From Lentinula raphanica (taxonomy: Eukaryota; Basidiomycota; Agaricomycetes; Agaricales; Omphalotaceae): a DNA stretch of 64,000 nucleotides. Shown piece after piece: positions 12,439 through 22,664 of this stretch (the first letter of the stretch is position 1; each line of letters begins with the position of its first letter). The stretch is taken from assembly GCA_027919835.1 (NCBI GenBank), contig JANVFP010000009.1:1364001-1428000 (forward strand). Reading direction: 5' to 3'. The notes below the pieces were generated by a model. It was not told the DNA's origin and made no database searches. It saw only the letters and a program-made list of their open reading frames with translations. Position numbers and translations under genes: made by a program.

Positions 12439-12761
12439 GAGCCCAGGAAATTGCCATAGCTAAGAAGTGCTGAAGCTGACCTGGCCAGACTCGCTCGATA
12501 CATTATGCTTCGCCTGCAATGTTCTGTGATCGCGGGCTGCCATGCACTAGTGTTATGTACATAGACGTTTGGAACAAGTTGAGATCGAATTTGGCTATAG
12601 CCTATGATACATATAGTCGATGTGGAGCTTGAGCTTGAGGCATCGAACCAATTTTGGCGCCGGCCACCAACTACTTATATTCTTAACCTTGACCATCAAA
12701 ATCAATTTCTCCAGCTTCACGCCTTCATCCATTCACGAAAGCAAGACGACGATCTCACGAA
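12439..12761. other. Intergenic between CofD-like and SEC14
   Basis: A 3' flank and the SEC14 promoter/leader. The last 100 bases are pyrimidine-rich, as is common before fungal start codons. No other feature is seen. Confidence 0.5.
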
Positions 12762-13837
12762 ATGGCTACGACCGATACTCAAGGAGGTTACCATCCGCCA
12801 TCCGGATATCTGGGCAATCTCAGTTCCGAACAGCAATCTGCGCTCGATCGACTGAAGAAGGAATTGAAGGAACAGAAAGAGACTGAGTTTGCCTTGGAGG
12901 GCGAGGATGGTTTCGTAGAAAATAGGATGGGTGATGCAGGGCTTCTTAGGTGTGTCTGTCGCACTTGAACAGGGTTGATCTCCCCGCGATCATCCAGCGA
13001 CCTTATACGAGAATATTGACAATCTTCACGATGGCTTCAGATTCTTGCGTGCGAGGAAATTCAACGTTCCTGCTGCAAAGGCGATGTGGTTAGCTAATGA
13101 GAAATGGAGGAAGGAATTTGGTGTAGACGAGATTGTGAGGTGAGTATTCGTCGGAAAAAACATCTAGGAACCCCGGATTGACACAGACCCTCGTACTCGT
13201 AGGAGTTTTGATTATCATGAAAAGGCAGATGTTGACAAGTATTATCCCCAGTTCTATCACAAAACAGACAAAGTGCGAAACCTTCCTCGCACTGAACTAT
13301 CTATCATTGATAGGGTTTATCATATAGGATGGACGCCCACTGTATATCGAGCGACTAGGATCGCTCGACATCGACGCTCTTTACTCTGTCACTACTCCAG
13401 AACGTCAACTCAAACGTCTGGTATACGAATACGAAAAGTCCATGACTGAACGCCTACCAGCATGTTCTGCTGAGGTTGGACATCCTGTCTCCACCTACTG
13501 CACCATCCTTGACCTCAAAGACGTATCCATCCGTAGTTTCTATCGGGTCAAAGATTATGTTATGTCCGCTGCATCGATAGGACAGGACCATTACCCGGAA
13601 ACTATGGGCAAGTTCTACATCATCAATGCCCCTTTTCTGTTTACTGGTGTATGGGCTGTCGTGAAACCATGGTTGGACGAAGTTACGGTGGCGAAAATAC
13701 AAGTTTTGGGTGCGAAGAATAAGGATGTCCTTTTGGCGCAGATTCCGGAGACGAATCTACCTAAGTCTCTCGGTGGCTCTTGTCAGTGCCACGAGGGATG
13801 TTCGTTGAGCGATGCAGGGCCTTGGAACCGATCCTAA
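12762..13837 (+). CDS. SEC14: SEC14-like phosphatidylinositol/phosphatidylcholine transfer protein
   Basis: The start at 12762 gives MATTDTQGGYHPPSGYLGNL. Next comes the CRAL-TRIO N-terminal helix region (LKKELKEQKETEF, then LLR joined over an intron to FLRARKFNVPAAKAMWLANE and WRKEFGVDEIVR). Two further introns lead to FDYHEKADVDKYYPQFYHKTDK and DGRPLYIERLGSLDIDALY. The lipid-binding lobe follows: YEYEKSMTERLPACS, TILDLKDVSIRSFYRVKDYV, GQDHYPETMGKFYIINAPFLF, VKPWLDEVTVAKIQVLGA. It ends with the family motif LPKSLGGSC and a short CHEGC tail, stop 13835-13837. Length and motif order match yeast Sec14, an essential Golgi protein that couples phosphatidylinositol and phosphatidylcholine metabolism to vesicle budding. 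It appears intact. Confidence 0.92.
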
Positions 13838-14713
13838 ATATTTAATCTCTTCAACTTACACAAGTTGTACAATGTCTGGAGTCAATAATCAATACAAGGT
13901 ATTCACCGTAGCACGATGATGTGCTCGAGACGCTTAATCCTAATTGAGAGCAATTTCTAAAGAGTCTGATTGAGTACTCTGAAAAGCATTTGAGTAAGGG
14001 GAAAAAGGACAAAACTCACCCAGATGTGGCGGCACCTCTGAATCTTCCAATTTCTCTCAGTAAAATGCACAAAGCTCAAAAATTGGAAGAATCACATCAT
14101 TCAAAAGTGTGTAGACTGCTTCAGGCACTTGAAGCGAGCATACTTCTGAGAGCATTAGGAAAAATATGAGGAATTGAACGCAGAAGCAGGCATATATCTC
14201 AAAACGAGCAAAATTCTATCGTTGCCCTGTTTTTGCCAAACAAGTACAAACTCAGACCACACTCTACGGTCCTCACATGAACCCAGTTGCTTCGCTTCGC
14301 TCGCAATCAATAATCAAAGTCTTCCTCTACTATAGTATGAGCCCAGCGGCCAGTTCCAGTTTCAACTCAAGATAGGCTAAGGCTGGCTAATAGTAAGGTA
14401 GGCGGCAATCACTAGCACGTGACTGGGTGGAGGTCGAGCCGGTCCGTTTCCTCCGAGTCTTGAACACTTCTGTTTTCAACTTTCATCGGTCAACGTTGTT
14501 AACTCTCTTACTCCACGACGCACTTCACCACGCTCAGACTGACTTTCCTCTTCGTGAATAATCCATACACCGAAACTTTCTCAGACCGAACAAGGACACG
14601 ACAACGGAAGCTTTTTACCAACTTGTAGACCGTAGTGGCGCACTTGTAACACAAAAGAGTAACAGTTTTTCTTCATCAGATTGGACTTCTGCTGAACACC
14701 TTCACCACAGGAA
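13838..14713. other. Intergenic between SEC14 and DCP1
   Basis: A short imperfect inverted repeat lies at about 14035-14095 (TCTTCCAATTT facing AAATTGGAAGA), possibly a terminator-like hairpin for SEC14 or a remnant repeat. The last 250 bases are pyrimidine-rich and look like the DCP1 promoter and leader. No gene is seen. Confidence 0.45.
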
Positions 14714-17700
14714 ATGCCTTACAATGCAGTTAGACGTTCTCGGAATCGATCGTCGTCAACTGCTCTTCCTAAACATGAACCTCCTTCCAATCCCAATAAT
14801 CGGAACCAGTATTCCACCCCTCTTATGCACCATGCCTCCGCGGTGCATCAACCTGTGACGTTGACGACTTCTCCCCTACGACCAGCCTCTGCTGCGCAGA
14901 CCAGCACCACAATGTCTGCTGCCTCGCGCTACGCTCACAATCTCAAAGTTCTACGACGTCGTGATCCGTCAATACAACGTATCATCGATCAATTCTCCCA
15001 TGTGTGTGTCTTTCACCATAACGGAAAGAGTTGGGAAAAGCAAGGCTTCGAGGGACCTATGTTCGTTTATGAAAGGGCTGACTACCCTCCTTATGGATTC
15101 TATGTCCTGAATCGCATGGGAATGGACGACTACATACAAAGATTATGGCCGGAAGATATCCTGGGTGTCCAAGGAAACTATTTGTGGTTGAGATCCTGGC
15201 CCGAATGGAGTCGGAAAAGAATATGTGATATCGAAGCTTCTTGCGGTGGAAAGGAGCTCAATCCCTTTGACGAACGGTACAAATGGGATCAACAATCTCG
15301 TCCCATTGAAGGAACAGAGGTCTATCTGACAATTGGGCTGTGGATGTTCACCACTGAAGTTAGGGAACCTTTGATGACTGTTATGCTCAGGTGTGTGTAC
15401 ATATAGCTGGTCTGATCACTTTCGTCTCAAAATTTCAAGGTTGCATGATTTTATCGCAAAGAATCTGCCTTACCCGGAGGAATACTGCTATGGTCCTGAC
15501 AATCCGCCCCCGCCCAATCCTTTCCCTTTCATGACTAATGGAGCGCCCAAGCGCACTCCTTCTGCTGCTTCAACCGCAAGTGGCGTTAGCGCGAGCAGTT
15601 CTACTCATACCGGAAGTGCTAACACAACATCGTCAACTCGTTCGCGGCGACACTCTCCTGATATGGCATTTGTAAGCCCTTCGATTCACCAGATGTCTCA
15701 ATCAGGGTCCATGAACTCGAACCCTCCAGACCCCGACGTAGAAACCCCAAAGCTTAGGAGCAAAAGCTTGAAGCGTAAAGGCCAAAGGGAAACCTTTCCA
15801 ATCGGAAGTGGTGATGTGACACCAATGGGACATGGCTCAAAGCAGGTGTCTGACCTGACCACTCTTTTCGCCAGACTGGCTCAACCATCGGTATCTGCAC
15901 GCGCGGTGAATGCAGAACCTGGTTCTAGTTCCCCATCCACCATGAATGATCAACCTTCAATGCTGGAAAATCTGATGGGCCAGCGAGACTCTATCAGACC
16001 CGTGCTCAGAACTTCTTTCATGTCGTCCTCTCATCTACCGCTCGACGATCTATCGATCCCCACCAAAATCACTCTAGAGAGCCTTTTCGCTTCCGTCCTC
16101 AAGTCGCCGGTTGATAACGAAAGCTCGAATTCACCTCTCAACCAAAATACAGAAGACGGTTCGATACCGGACAGGCAATCAAGATCTCATTCCGAATCCT
16201 TCCATGGCTCGATAGCACCTGAAACGACGAGACTACCAGCCGGAGATGATCCTGATTATCGTAAATCACCCGCGACTGGCACAGGATTGGCACTGTTAAA
16301 TGATATTTTCGCTTCAGCGTCGAACTCACATCCTGTCTCTTCTGGCGCAATCCCATCCACCTCACAATCACACGGAAATTTTGACACGGAAAATCATCAT
16401 GCTCTTGCTTCCGTACGTCCAGCGAATTCGGATACCCAGGACGAGCCGGAGACGATTGAAATATACTCTCCTCGACCTCAAGCACCTCTGAGCCTGGCGT
16501 CTATGTTCGATGCGGCTGCTCTCGACGACAGATCTACTCCAATCACTGGTCTTGGCCTCGAGGTAAACGGCGTTGAGCACGATCATCAAGCAATCCTCAC
16601 TCAAAGCGTCCTGGACACCTTGCTGGGCACAGGTGGATCAATGAATAGAGAAAACGATCGTTCGCAGGTGGATATTAGGGAAGAGCCTGTGGAGATGGAT
16701 GGTGCCAAAGTAGAAGGTGTGAAGAGGAGGAGGTTGCTTCATATCATTGGCCTACGGGGCTCTTCCCAATCACCTCATGGACAAACAAACGCCAACGGCA
16801 ATATTACTCCTCGTGGGGCACTGGATGACTCCGCGGAATCTGGTCCTTCGTCGTATGCGGAGCCGGTTCTGCTGAACCAATCTGTGCCACAGACTGCTGT
16901 TTCTTTTGCCGATACCGAAATCATGTTTGCTGAGGAAGATGACGACGAGCCCATCGTCGAATTGGATTTCTCGGATACTCAAGCGTTGTCCGATATTCGG
17001 GTTTTCGAGAGAAGAGAGCGCGTTCTCCGCGAACAGCTTATTGAGCGTAGGGTCGCCAGTCGAAATGCGAGCAGATCTACCACTCCAGCTGTTGTCAATT
17101 TTGAACAAGGGACACAACCGGATGAGATTAAAGGAGCACATTCCGGGGCCGAAGTTGCCATCATCGATACCCATAGTGACCCAGAGTTTACAGGGCCTGT
17201 ATTGGTTGATCTGACGCCAAGTTCTCAACATCTTCCGTTTGTTAAAGCAAATGTTCTTCCTACTTCTCCTGCACAAATGCTTCAGCCTCGGGTATCACCC
17301 CACCATGATCCTCCCGTCACAGGTTATTCACAACGTGATTCTTTGGTAGAGAAGACGTCAACTGGATCCTCCTCCAAAAAGAAGATTCGTCGTGGACGAG
17401 GAAAAGGGAAAGATAGAGGAGAGAGTCAAGAGGAATCCTTTGTCTCCGCTGTTCGTGGAACCGTTGCTCTCAACACTGTCGTCGACAGCTCAACTCGTAT
17501 TGATGCTGATGGTGTCATCTCTGACCTGCATCAGGAACAATCAAATAATGTTGTGTTGGAAGATGAGCTTTCTGACACATTTCCATCTATCGGTAATAAG
17601 CTGCTTGCGGACGTGAAGGCGCAGCTGAATGCATCTTTGTCATTTGCTCTTTTGGAAAGAGATAAAAGTAAGTTGGACAGCAAGAAAGGCGTAGCGGAGC

Positions 17701-18136
17701 TCGCCTTGACGCTATTACAGGTCCGTGTGATTTTCGCACTGGTTTTTGCATGAAATAATGTTTGTTTCAGACGGACGATGATTTTGTAGATGGTCTATGG
17801 GAGACATGGAAATGCTTATCAAGCAAGACTGTTGATGATTTCAACGCTGAAGTTGCTGCCAGCGGCTCAACACTCACTGCTCCAGTAGATGTCACCAATG
17901 ATCATCGTCAAAAACCAGATCCACTACATCTTTCCCTCTCAAGAAGTGCATCAGCACAATCACCGGCAGCAGTTCATAGTGCTTCTGATTCATTGAAACC
18001 AGCTCTGCTTTCAAATGTTGCCAATCTAGTTACAATCAAGGATACAGTACATGTAGAAGGCAACTGGGAATGCTCTCCAGCAGTTGGAAAGGAACATGTA
18101 GAAGAGGAAAGCCTTATTGTTGAGATTTTGCTTTGA
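14714..18136 (+). CDS. DCP1: mRNA decapping activator DCP1 with a long disordered C-terminal region
   Basis: Three exons read cleanly: 14714-15390, 15440-17720 and 17771-18136. The introns are 49 and 50 bp (GTGTGT..CAAG and GTCCGT..TCAG), and the protein is 1107 residues. Residues ~75-245 are the DCP1 EVH1-like domain: YAHNLKVLRRRDPSIQRIID, FHHNGKSWEKQGFEGPMFVY, YGFYVLNRMGMDDYIQRLWP, and LHDFIAKNLPYPEE spanning the first splice. The next ~850 residues are serine/threonine/proline-rich and predicted disordered, with acidic patches (EEDDDEPIVELD) and a lysine/arginine block (KKKIRRGRGKGK). Yeast Dcp1 is only ~230 residues, so the tail is long, although long tails are common in agaricomycete homologues. 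DCP1 binds DCP2 to remove the 5' cap in cytoplasmic P-bodies. The tail probably holds interaction motifs (inference). Confidence 0.93.
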
Positions 18137-18497
18137 TTATCGCAGTTTGTCTCATTACATATACAATGAATATTGTACTATATAGTAGTGTCAATTGTAG
18201 CTTGTACAGATATTGTAGTGGTTCGAGAGGAGGGGTATATTTCACAGTAGACCAAAACAAAGATTTTGAACTGCTTTTGCTTTTGGAGCCAGCTGAAGTC
18301 TGTGAAGCATTGGTGTAGAAAGGAACTCTGTGTACACTGTACTTGCAATAGTGGGCCATTGCAAGGCATGGCATAAACAAGTCCAAATTGAAGACAGGTA
18401 ACTGGCATGTGCATGTGCATGAATTTGGAGCTTCTCACAAAATATTAGAGGCTCGTCTCCCATGTCCGTGGATGGCCATGTCCATATAGGGACATAG

Positions 18498-19449
18498 GTC
18501 TCACCAGGGGGCCCCACATAAGCAGAAAACATGGTATCGCAAAACCTGTTGCCAAGTTGGGGTGACCGGGTCTGTTTAGCTTTTCTTTGGTAATCCATCA
18601 AGCCAAATATAAGCCAAATCTGCCGACTTGAGTGCCCTGATCTTTGTTGTATTAATTTCTCCACCATTATCATTGATTTTTGTCCATCCATACTCGATCT
18701 AGTGCTATGATATATTGCTTTTTGACACTATGCCATCTATGGCCTTTTCTCATGCCATCAACAACTCAACACCTAACCCACCTCCAGAATATGTGTATCA
18801 CAACACAGGAAATAATGTCCTTCGGTTCCCAACTTTCAGTGAGAATGAGAAACTCATTGTACATTGTGATTTATGTGGAGCATTGATTGGACTTGGTCAA
18901 TGCAGTAGCACAGTCAACTTTGGCAATCATTGAAGGGCTTGTGGGTGTTCAATTGCGCAGGTATGTAAACTGCTTGTGTTCCATTGGTCTTTTTGATTGA
19001 ATGTTCTTTCACATCCAGAATAGATCCAGAGCTTCATTAACTCCAGCAAAGCCTGCTAGTGCAACAGTACCTTATCCTTTGATTTCTATGTGTCTTGGAC
19101 CCATCACAACACTGATTCAATTCACACAACTATCCCATGTACCCGCAAAGTTTTGAGACACACTCATTGCCTATCTTTTGGATAATGGTGTTGAAGAGAG
19201 TCAGTAGCATTGTAGCAATGATAGTCATGTAGTTATAGCCCTCCAATACTATGAAAATCCAAACATTGCCTTTCCTTTGCTACATTTTGATGATTTCTTG
19301 CTGCACTTTTGCAACATGGCTCACTCACAGCACACTCACAGCTAGCTCACGGCAAGTCTGGCATGTGCATCGCCTCTGTTGACCAAACAGACCCCAACAG
19401 GTTTTGCAATACCATGTTTTCTGCTTACGTGGGGCCCCCTGGGTCTCAC
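18498..19449. mobile_element. Inverted-repeat-bounded element remnant (~55-bp ends)
   Basis: The stretch at 18498-18562 (around GGGGGCCCCACATAAGCAG and ATGGTATCGCAAAACCTGTT) recurs in reverse complement at 19391-19449 with only a few differences. The two ends face each other ~830 bp apart, as expected for a non-autonomous DNA transposon or a palindromic remnant. A short coding fragment lies between them. I found no convincing target-site duplication, so the true outer ends may lie a little further out. Confidence 0.6.
18730..18933 (+). pseudogene. Short cysteine-motif fragment inside the inverted-repeat remnant
   Basis: This 67-codon frame starts MPSMAFSHAINNSTPNPPPE and carries VHCDLCGALIGLGQCSSTVN followed by FGNH and a stop. 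Just past the stop a shifted frame reads RACGCSIAQ. The C..C and later H/C residues look like half of a zinc-binding module from a fungal transposon protein, perhaps of the KDZ type, but that assignment is a guess. It is too short to be functional. Confidence 0.3.
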
Positions 19450-19753
19450 AGCCACAGATAATATGCTTTGACTTTGCCTGCTATCTGTATTACTTAATAC
19501 TATCTTATTGCTGTGGGAATTATATGAGCCCAATGCATGTCACCAAGTGGCAAGGACTCAGTGGTAACTTACAAGCTCTTGCAAGTACACACTGCACACT
19601 GCACAGTGCCCATTGTGCAGATCCAATGCAGCTCATATGATATCTTCTGTGCTCTCATTCATATCTTGTCTTTCACTGAATTTGAAGATTCAGACACTAA
19701 ATGCACAATGTTTATAGTAATTAGTTGCATGAGTACATAGTTTGCAAGCAGCA

Positions 19754-19977
19754 CATCAGGAAAATCACACCTGTCTCTGGAGACTCCAGGGACACCCCCC
19801 AAATCCTAGAGAGATTTTATCTCTTTCAGCTTTTTCAGAGAAATTTTGGCATCCTCAGAGATCTTCAAAGATGCCCAGAGATGCCCAGAGACTCTAAAGC
19901 ACTTTTATTACTTTGAGGCTGCTCAGGATTTGGAGGGTGTCCCTGGAGTCTCCAGAGACAGGGTGATTTTGCTGATG
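19754..19977. mobile_element. CATCAGG-family MITE, copy 1
   Basis: A 224-bp element with ~53-bp terminal inverted repeats. The left end begins CATCAGGAAAATCACACCTG and the right end finishes with the reverse complement pattern GGTGATTTTGCTGATG. Each arm contains TCTCTGGAGACTCCAGGGAC and a run of C (left) or G (right) next to AAATCC. It shares the terminal CATCAG and sub-terminal GACACCCCCCAAA plan with five other copies in this window. No coding capacity. Confidence 0.75.
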
Positions 19978-20374
19978 CAAATTGCTAAATTTTACAAGAT
20001 ATTCATGTTCTGAGTCAAGAGATTGAGACAGGTCTAAGAAAAGTTTAATCCAACCAAATCTTGAATCCCTGTGAAAAATGTGTCAATTTGCCTAGGTCCA
20101 GATCATGTGACAGCTGTTGGGATTAAGCGAACTGATAATATAAGTCCATCGGCTACTTCTAGCCAGAGGACATGGAGTAAAGAGTATGAATATATTTAGT
20201 GAGGGTTTGCCTGGGGCTTGGCCCCACATTACCCACCCATGAATGGGAGAGTAGCTGGGACACCCAGACAGAGCCCAATGCTCCACTGAGGCTACTCCAC
20301 CCCCAAACAGAGCAAGGGCGATGTAATTGTGAAACACAATGTATTTTCTGCAAGAATTACAAGAATTACAACAG
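19978..20374. other. Unassigned AT/GC-mixed spacer
   Basis: Nothing recognised. It flanks the recombinase remnant on its 3' side and is probably old transposon or intergenic sequence. Confidence 0.35.
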
Positions 20375-20837
20375 TTATGTGTCTGAGAGGGTGAGTTTGG
20401 TAATTAATGAGTCCGAAATTTTATTCTCTTTCTGAAAGTTATTAATTGCAAGTTGTATACAGCCCCAGTCATTCTTATAAGCGTCCAACATCTGCGAGAA
20501 TATGATGTCCTTGATCCGTCTCCAGTAGACCAGGAATGCAAGTGACAACCAGCCTCCAATGGCTGCCACAACATGAGGCGGGACACCTGCTAGCAGAAGT
20601 TCAACCACTCCACTGATCTGGAAGCTATGACCTAAGACATGCTTCATGCTTGCTGAATTCCATATGCTGGTGACAAACTTGAGGAATTTAGACTTTGTCA
20701 TGTGTCTAGGCGTGCCGTGCTCATCAATGAATGCAAAAAGGGAGAAACCGTCTGGTACTGCCTGATTCCATGACCAGTGGAGTTCAAATGCCTCACATGG
20801 GCAGAGTGCAGTGATGTTCGACAATGCTATCACATTC
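20375..20837 (-). pseudogene. Tyrosine recombinase (Crypton/phage-integrase type), C-terminal half; split by an LTR element
   Basis: The frame reads NVIALSNITALCPCEAFELHW, then VPDGFSLFAFIDEHG, GHSFQISGVVELLLAGVPPH, VVAAIGGWLSLAFLVYWRRI. The HSF(R/Q)I, GVPP.VVAA.GGW and AFL.YWRR blocks are the catalytic C-terminal region of fungal tyrosine recombinases. Here the usual HxxR arginine is Q (HSFQ), which would impair catalysis if the alignment is right. The 5' part of the gene lies 24.8 kb away at 45665-45878, on the other side of the LTR retrotransposon, and joins in frame at the 5-bp duplication CATTC. It is a dead copy. Confidence 0.75.
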
Positions 20838-21145
20838 TGTCACGGTAGCTTAGCGAACTAAGGTAGCGAGACACGAATAGAGATCGTTCTTTAAAACTTA
20901 GCTCTGATTCCTTTGAGAACCTGCAAGTGACAAGAATACGTTGTGGATTCAAGAGATTCGAAAAGAGGAAGAATCCTCATACAAGACGTGGTAGCTAAGT
21001 TTATATAGTCCATCAGATATCAAATAAGTATGGCCAGAGTTCTACTCGGCGTTGAGAGTCCATAGCGGCGAAGGATAAGAGTTCGGATGGAGCTCGGAAG
21101 CTCGGAAATGTCAGAAGGAAGGGATTAAGTGACTCGGTCGTGGCA
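20838..21145 (-). repeat. 3' LTR of retrotransposon A
   Basis: 308 bp, matching 45357-45664 with about five mismatches counted by eye. The left flank is CATTC, the target duplication. Confidence 0.93.
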
Positions 21146-21254
21146 TACGCCCTCCCGGAATTCGAAGAATTTCGTATCTGTAAAACAAGCGAAAGTATCT
21201 GTCAAGGAAAGTTAGTAGAATAGAAAGAGCTCAAAGATCAACACGAGCCTGCAC

Positions 21255-22016
21255 TCAAACAGTGCTGGGACCAGCAGAGGGACCAGCAGAAGAGGAACCA
21301 GCAGCCATCGCCTCGTCATCCTTGCCAGCAGAATCATTGTTGATGCGCCACCTGTTGATACGGTCGCTCAGACCAGCGGCAGTGCTACTATCACCGTGGA
21401 TTGACTTCTGATAAGCTTCTGCCCCACGAACGGACTTAGGCATACGATGTTTTCGACGGCCCTGAGATTCATTCTCGCGAACATAAGACATGAGACCCAA
21501 CACCATGATGTCGCGGTCAGCCTGAGAGTGACGGAGGCAATCAAAGAGAGCCGAAGAGCCACCAGATCGGCGGTTGTCGCGACGGTTGTCATGACCAGTC
21601 GAAGAACGAGGAGGCTTTGGGAAGGTTTTGTTGACATCAACTTGAAGCTTCTTGCTGATTTTACCAGCCTCTCGAAGCTGAATTTGCTGAACAGTGGTGA
21701 AGAAGCAGTCATAGCCAATGACCGCTTTCGAGTTGTGAGTCTTCCCGTCATGAACAAAGGAAAACCAAGCAATGGTTTTGAACGGTAGAAAGTGGTTAAT
21801 AGCACGAGTGATCTCGACATATTGAGGAGTGATAGGTATCTTCCAACCCCGACGAAGAGCAGCCGACGTCTGAATCACAAGGATCATTTCGTCAACAGGA
21901 ATTTGGATAGGAGGCTGGCCTTCGTGGGTAACCTCAAAAAGTTGCTCTTTCCACTTGAGCACAATTCCCGGGAGGTCCCTGGGAGCGAAGAAGGGAGTAT
22001 CAGGCGCTGTAGACAT
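21255..22016 (-). pseudogene. Retrotransposon A: C-terminal tail of Pol, cut off by the inner element
   Basis: The open frame from 22026 down to 21255 reads MSTAPDTPFFAPRDLPGIVL, then PIQIPVDEMILVIQTSAALR and WKIPITPQYVEITRAI, with a serine/glycine/alanine-rich end. It is continuous with the Pol frame at 30720. Joining at the GAAAT duplication places the preceding residues LNLIGF directly before PAMSTAPD. It lies after the chromodomain-like segment and is an extra C-terminal domain seen in some basidiomycete gypsy Pols. Its function is unknown. Confidence 0.75.
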
Positions 22017-22026
22017 TGCAGGAAAT

Positions 22027-22613
22027 TGTTACGACCATAATCCTCGGAGCTCCGTCGGAGCTTCACTCGGCGATTGGACTTAGAGATTTCCTGAATCTCT
22101 CTAGTTATGCCTAGCAGTGTCCGCCTTGTCCCTCTTTCCGATTCCGTCGGCGCATCGGTCTGGTCTTATACTTGATTATGATCTTATTGTTTTATTCTCT
22201 GACAGCTCAGCTGACCTTTATATTGATTTATTTTACAATAGCTTATTGTCTTTCTCACCTCCGATGCTGTAGTACCGAGATGTGTATCGTCTTATTGTAC
22301 TTTAGATTAGACTGACTATCCGTACAGTATATAAGGAGCCTGTACATACTTACATACCTCAGTTTTAATATCAACTTGGATTACCTCGTTAACGTTAACA
22401 CTCCCCTCTGTGCTCTTGGTGTCGTCTTGATCGTTGATCATCGCCGACTCCGAACCTCCGTCGGACTTCGTACACGTTGTACTCGTCCTCCTCTGCTCTC
22501 TTGGTTGAACACGGTAACGTGGCGAGGGTGTTGCTCAATAACAACACCAACGTTCAACAATCCTCTGTGTCTCTGATCGGAGCTCCGACTCCGTCGGTGG
22601 CACGGTCCTAACA
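22027..22613 (+). repeat. 5' LTR of retrotransposon B
   Basis: 587 bp, TG..CA ended. It contains a palindromic AGCTCCGTCGGAGCT near its start and four CCGTCGG motifs. Short frames within it are not genes. Confidence 0.95.
22328..22335 (+). promoter_or_regulatory. TATA box in the 5' LTR of retrotransposon B
   Basis: TATATAAG lies ~285 bp before the LTR end, repeated in the 3' LTR near 30429-30436. It is the best candidate for the element's core promoter, which is inference from sequence alone. Confidence 0.6.
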
Positions 22614-22664
22614 GTATATTAAAACTGATCTCGTCAACGTTGCACTGATTCATCTCTATTCCAT

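Noticed and set aside
21447..21788. Plus-strand frames opposite the Pol tail of element A
   Set aside because: Shadows of the minus-strand frame; no recognisable domain.
22376..22576. 66-codon frame repeated at 30477-30677
   Set aside because: It lies wholly within the two LTRs of element B; the repetition is due to the LTRs.
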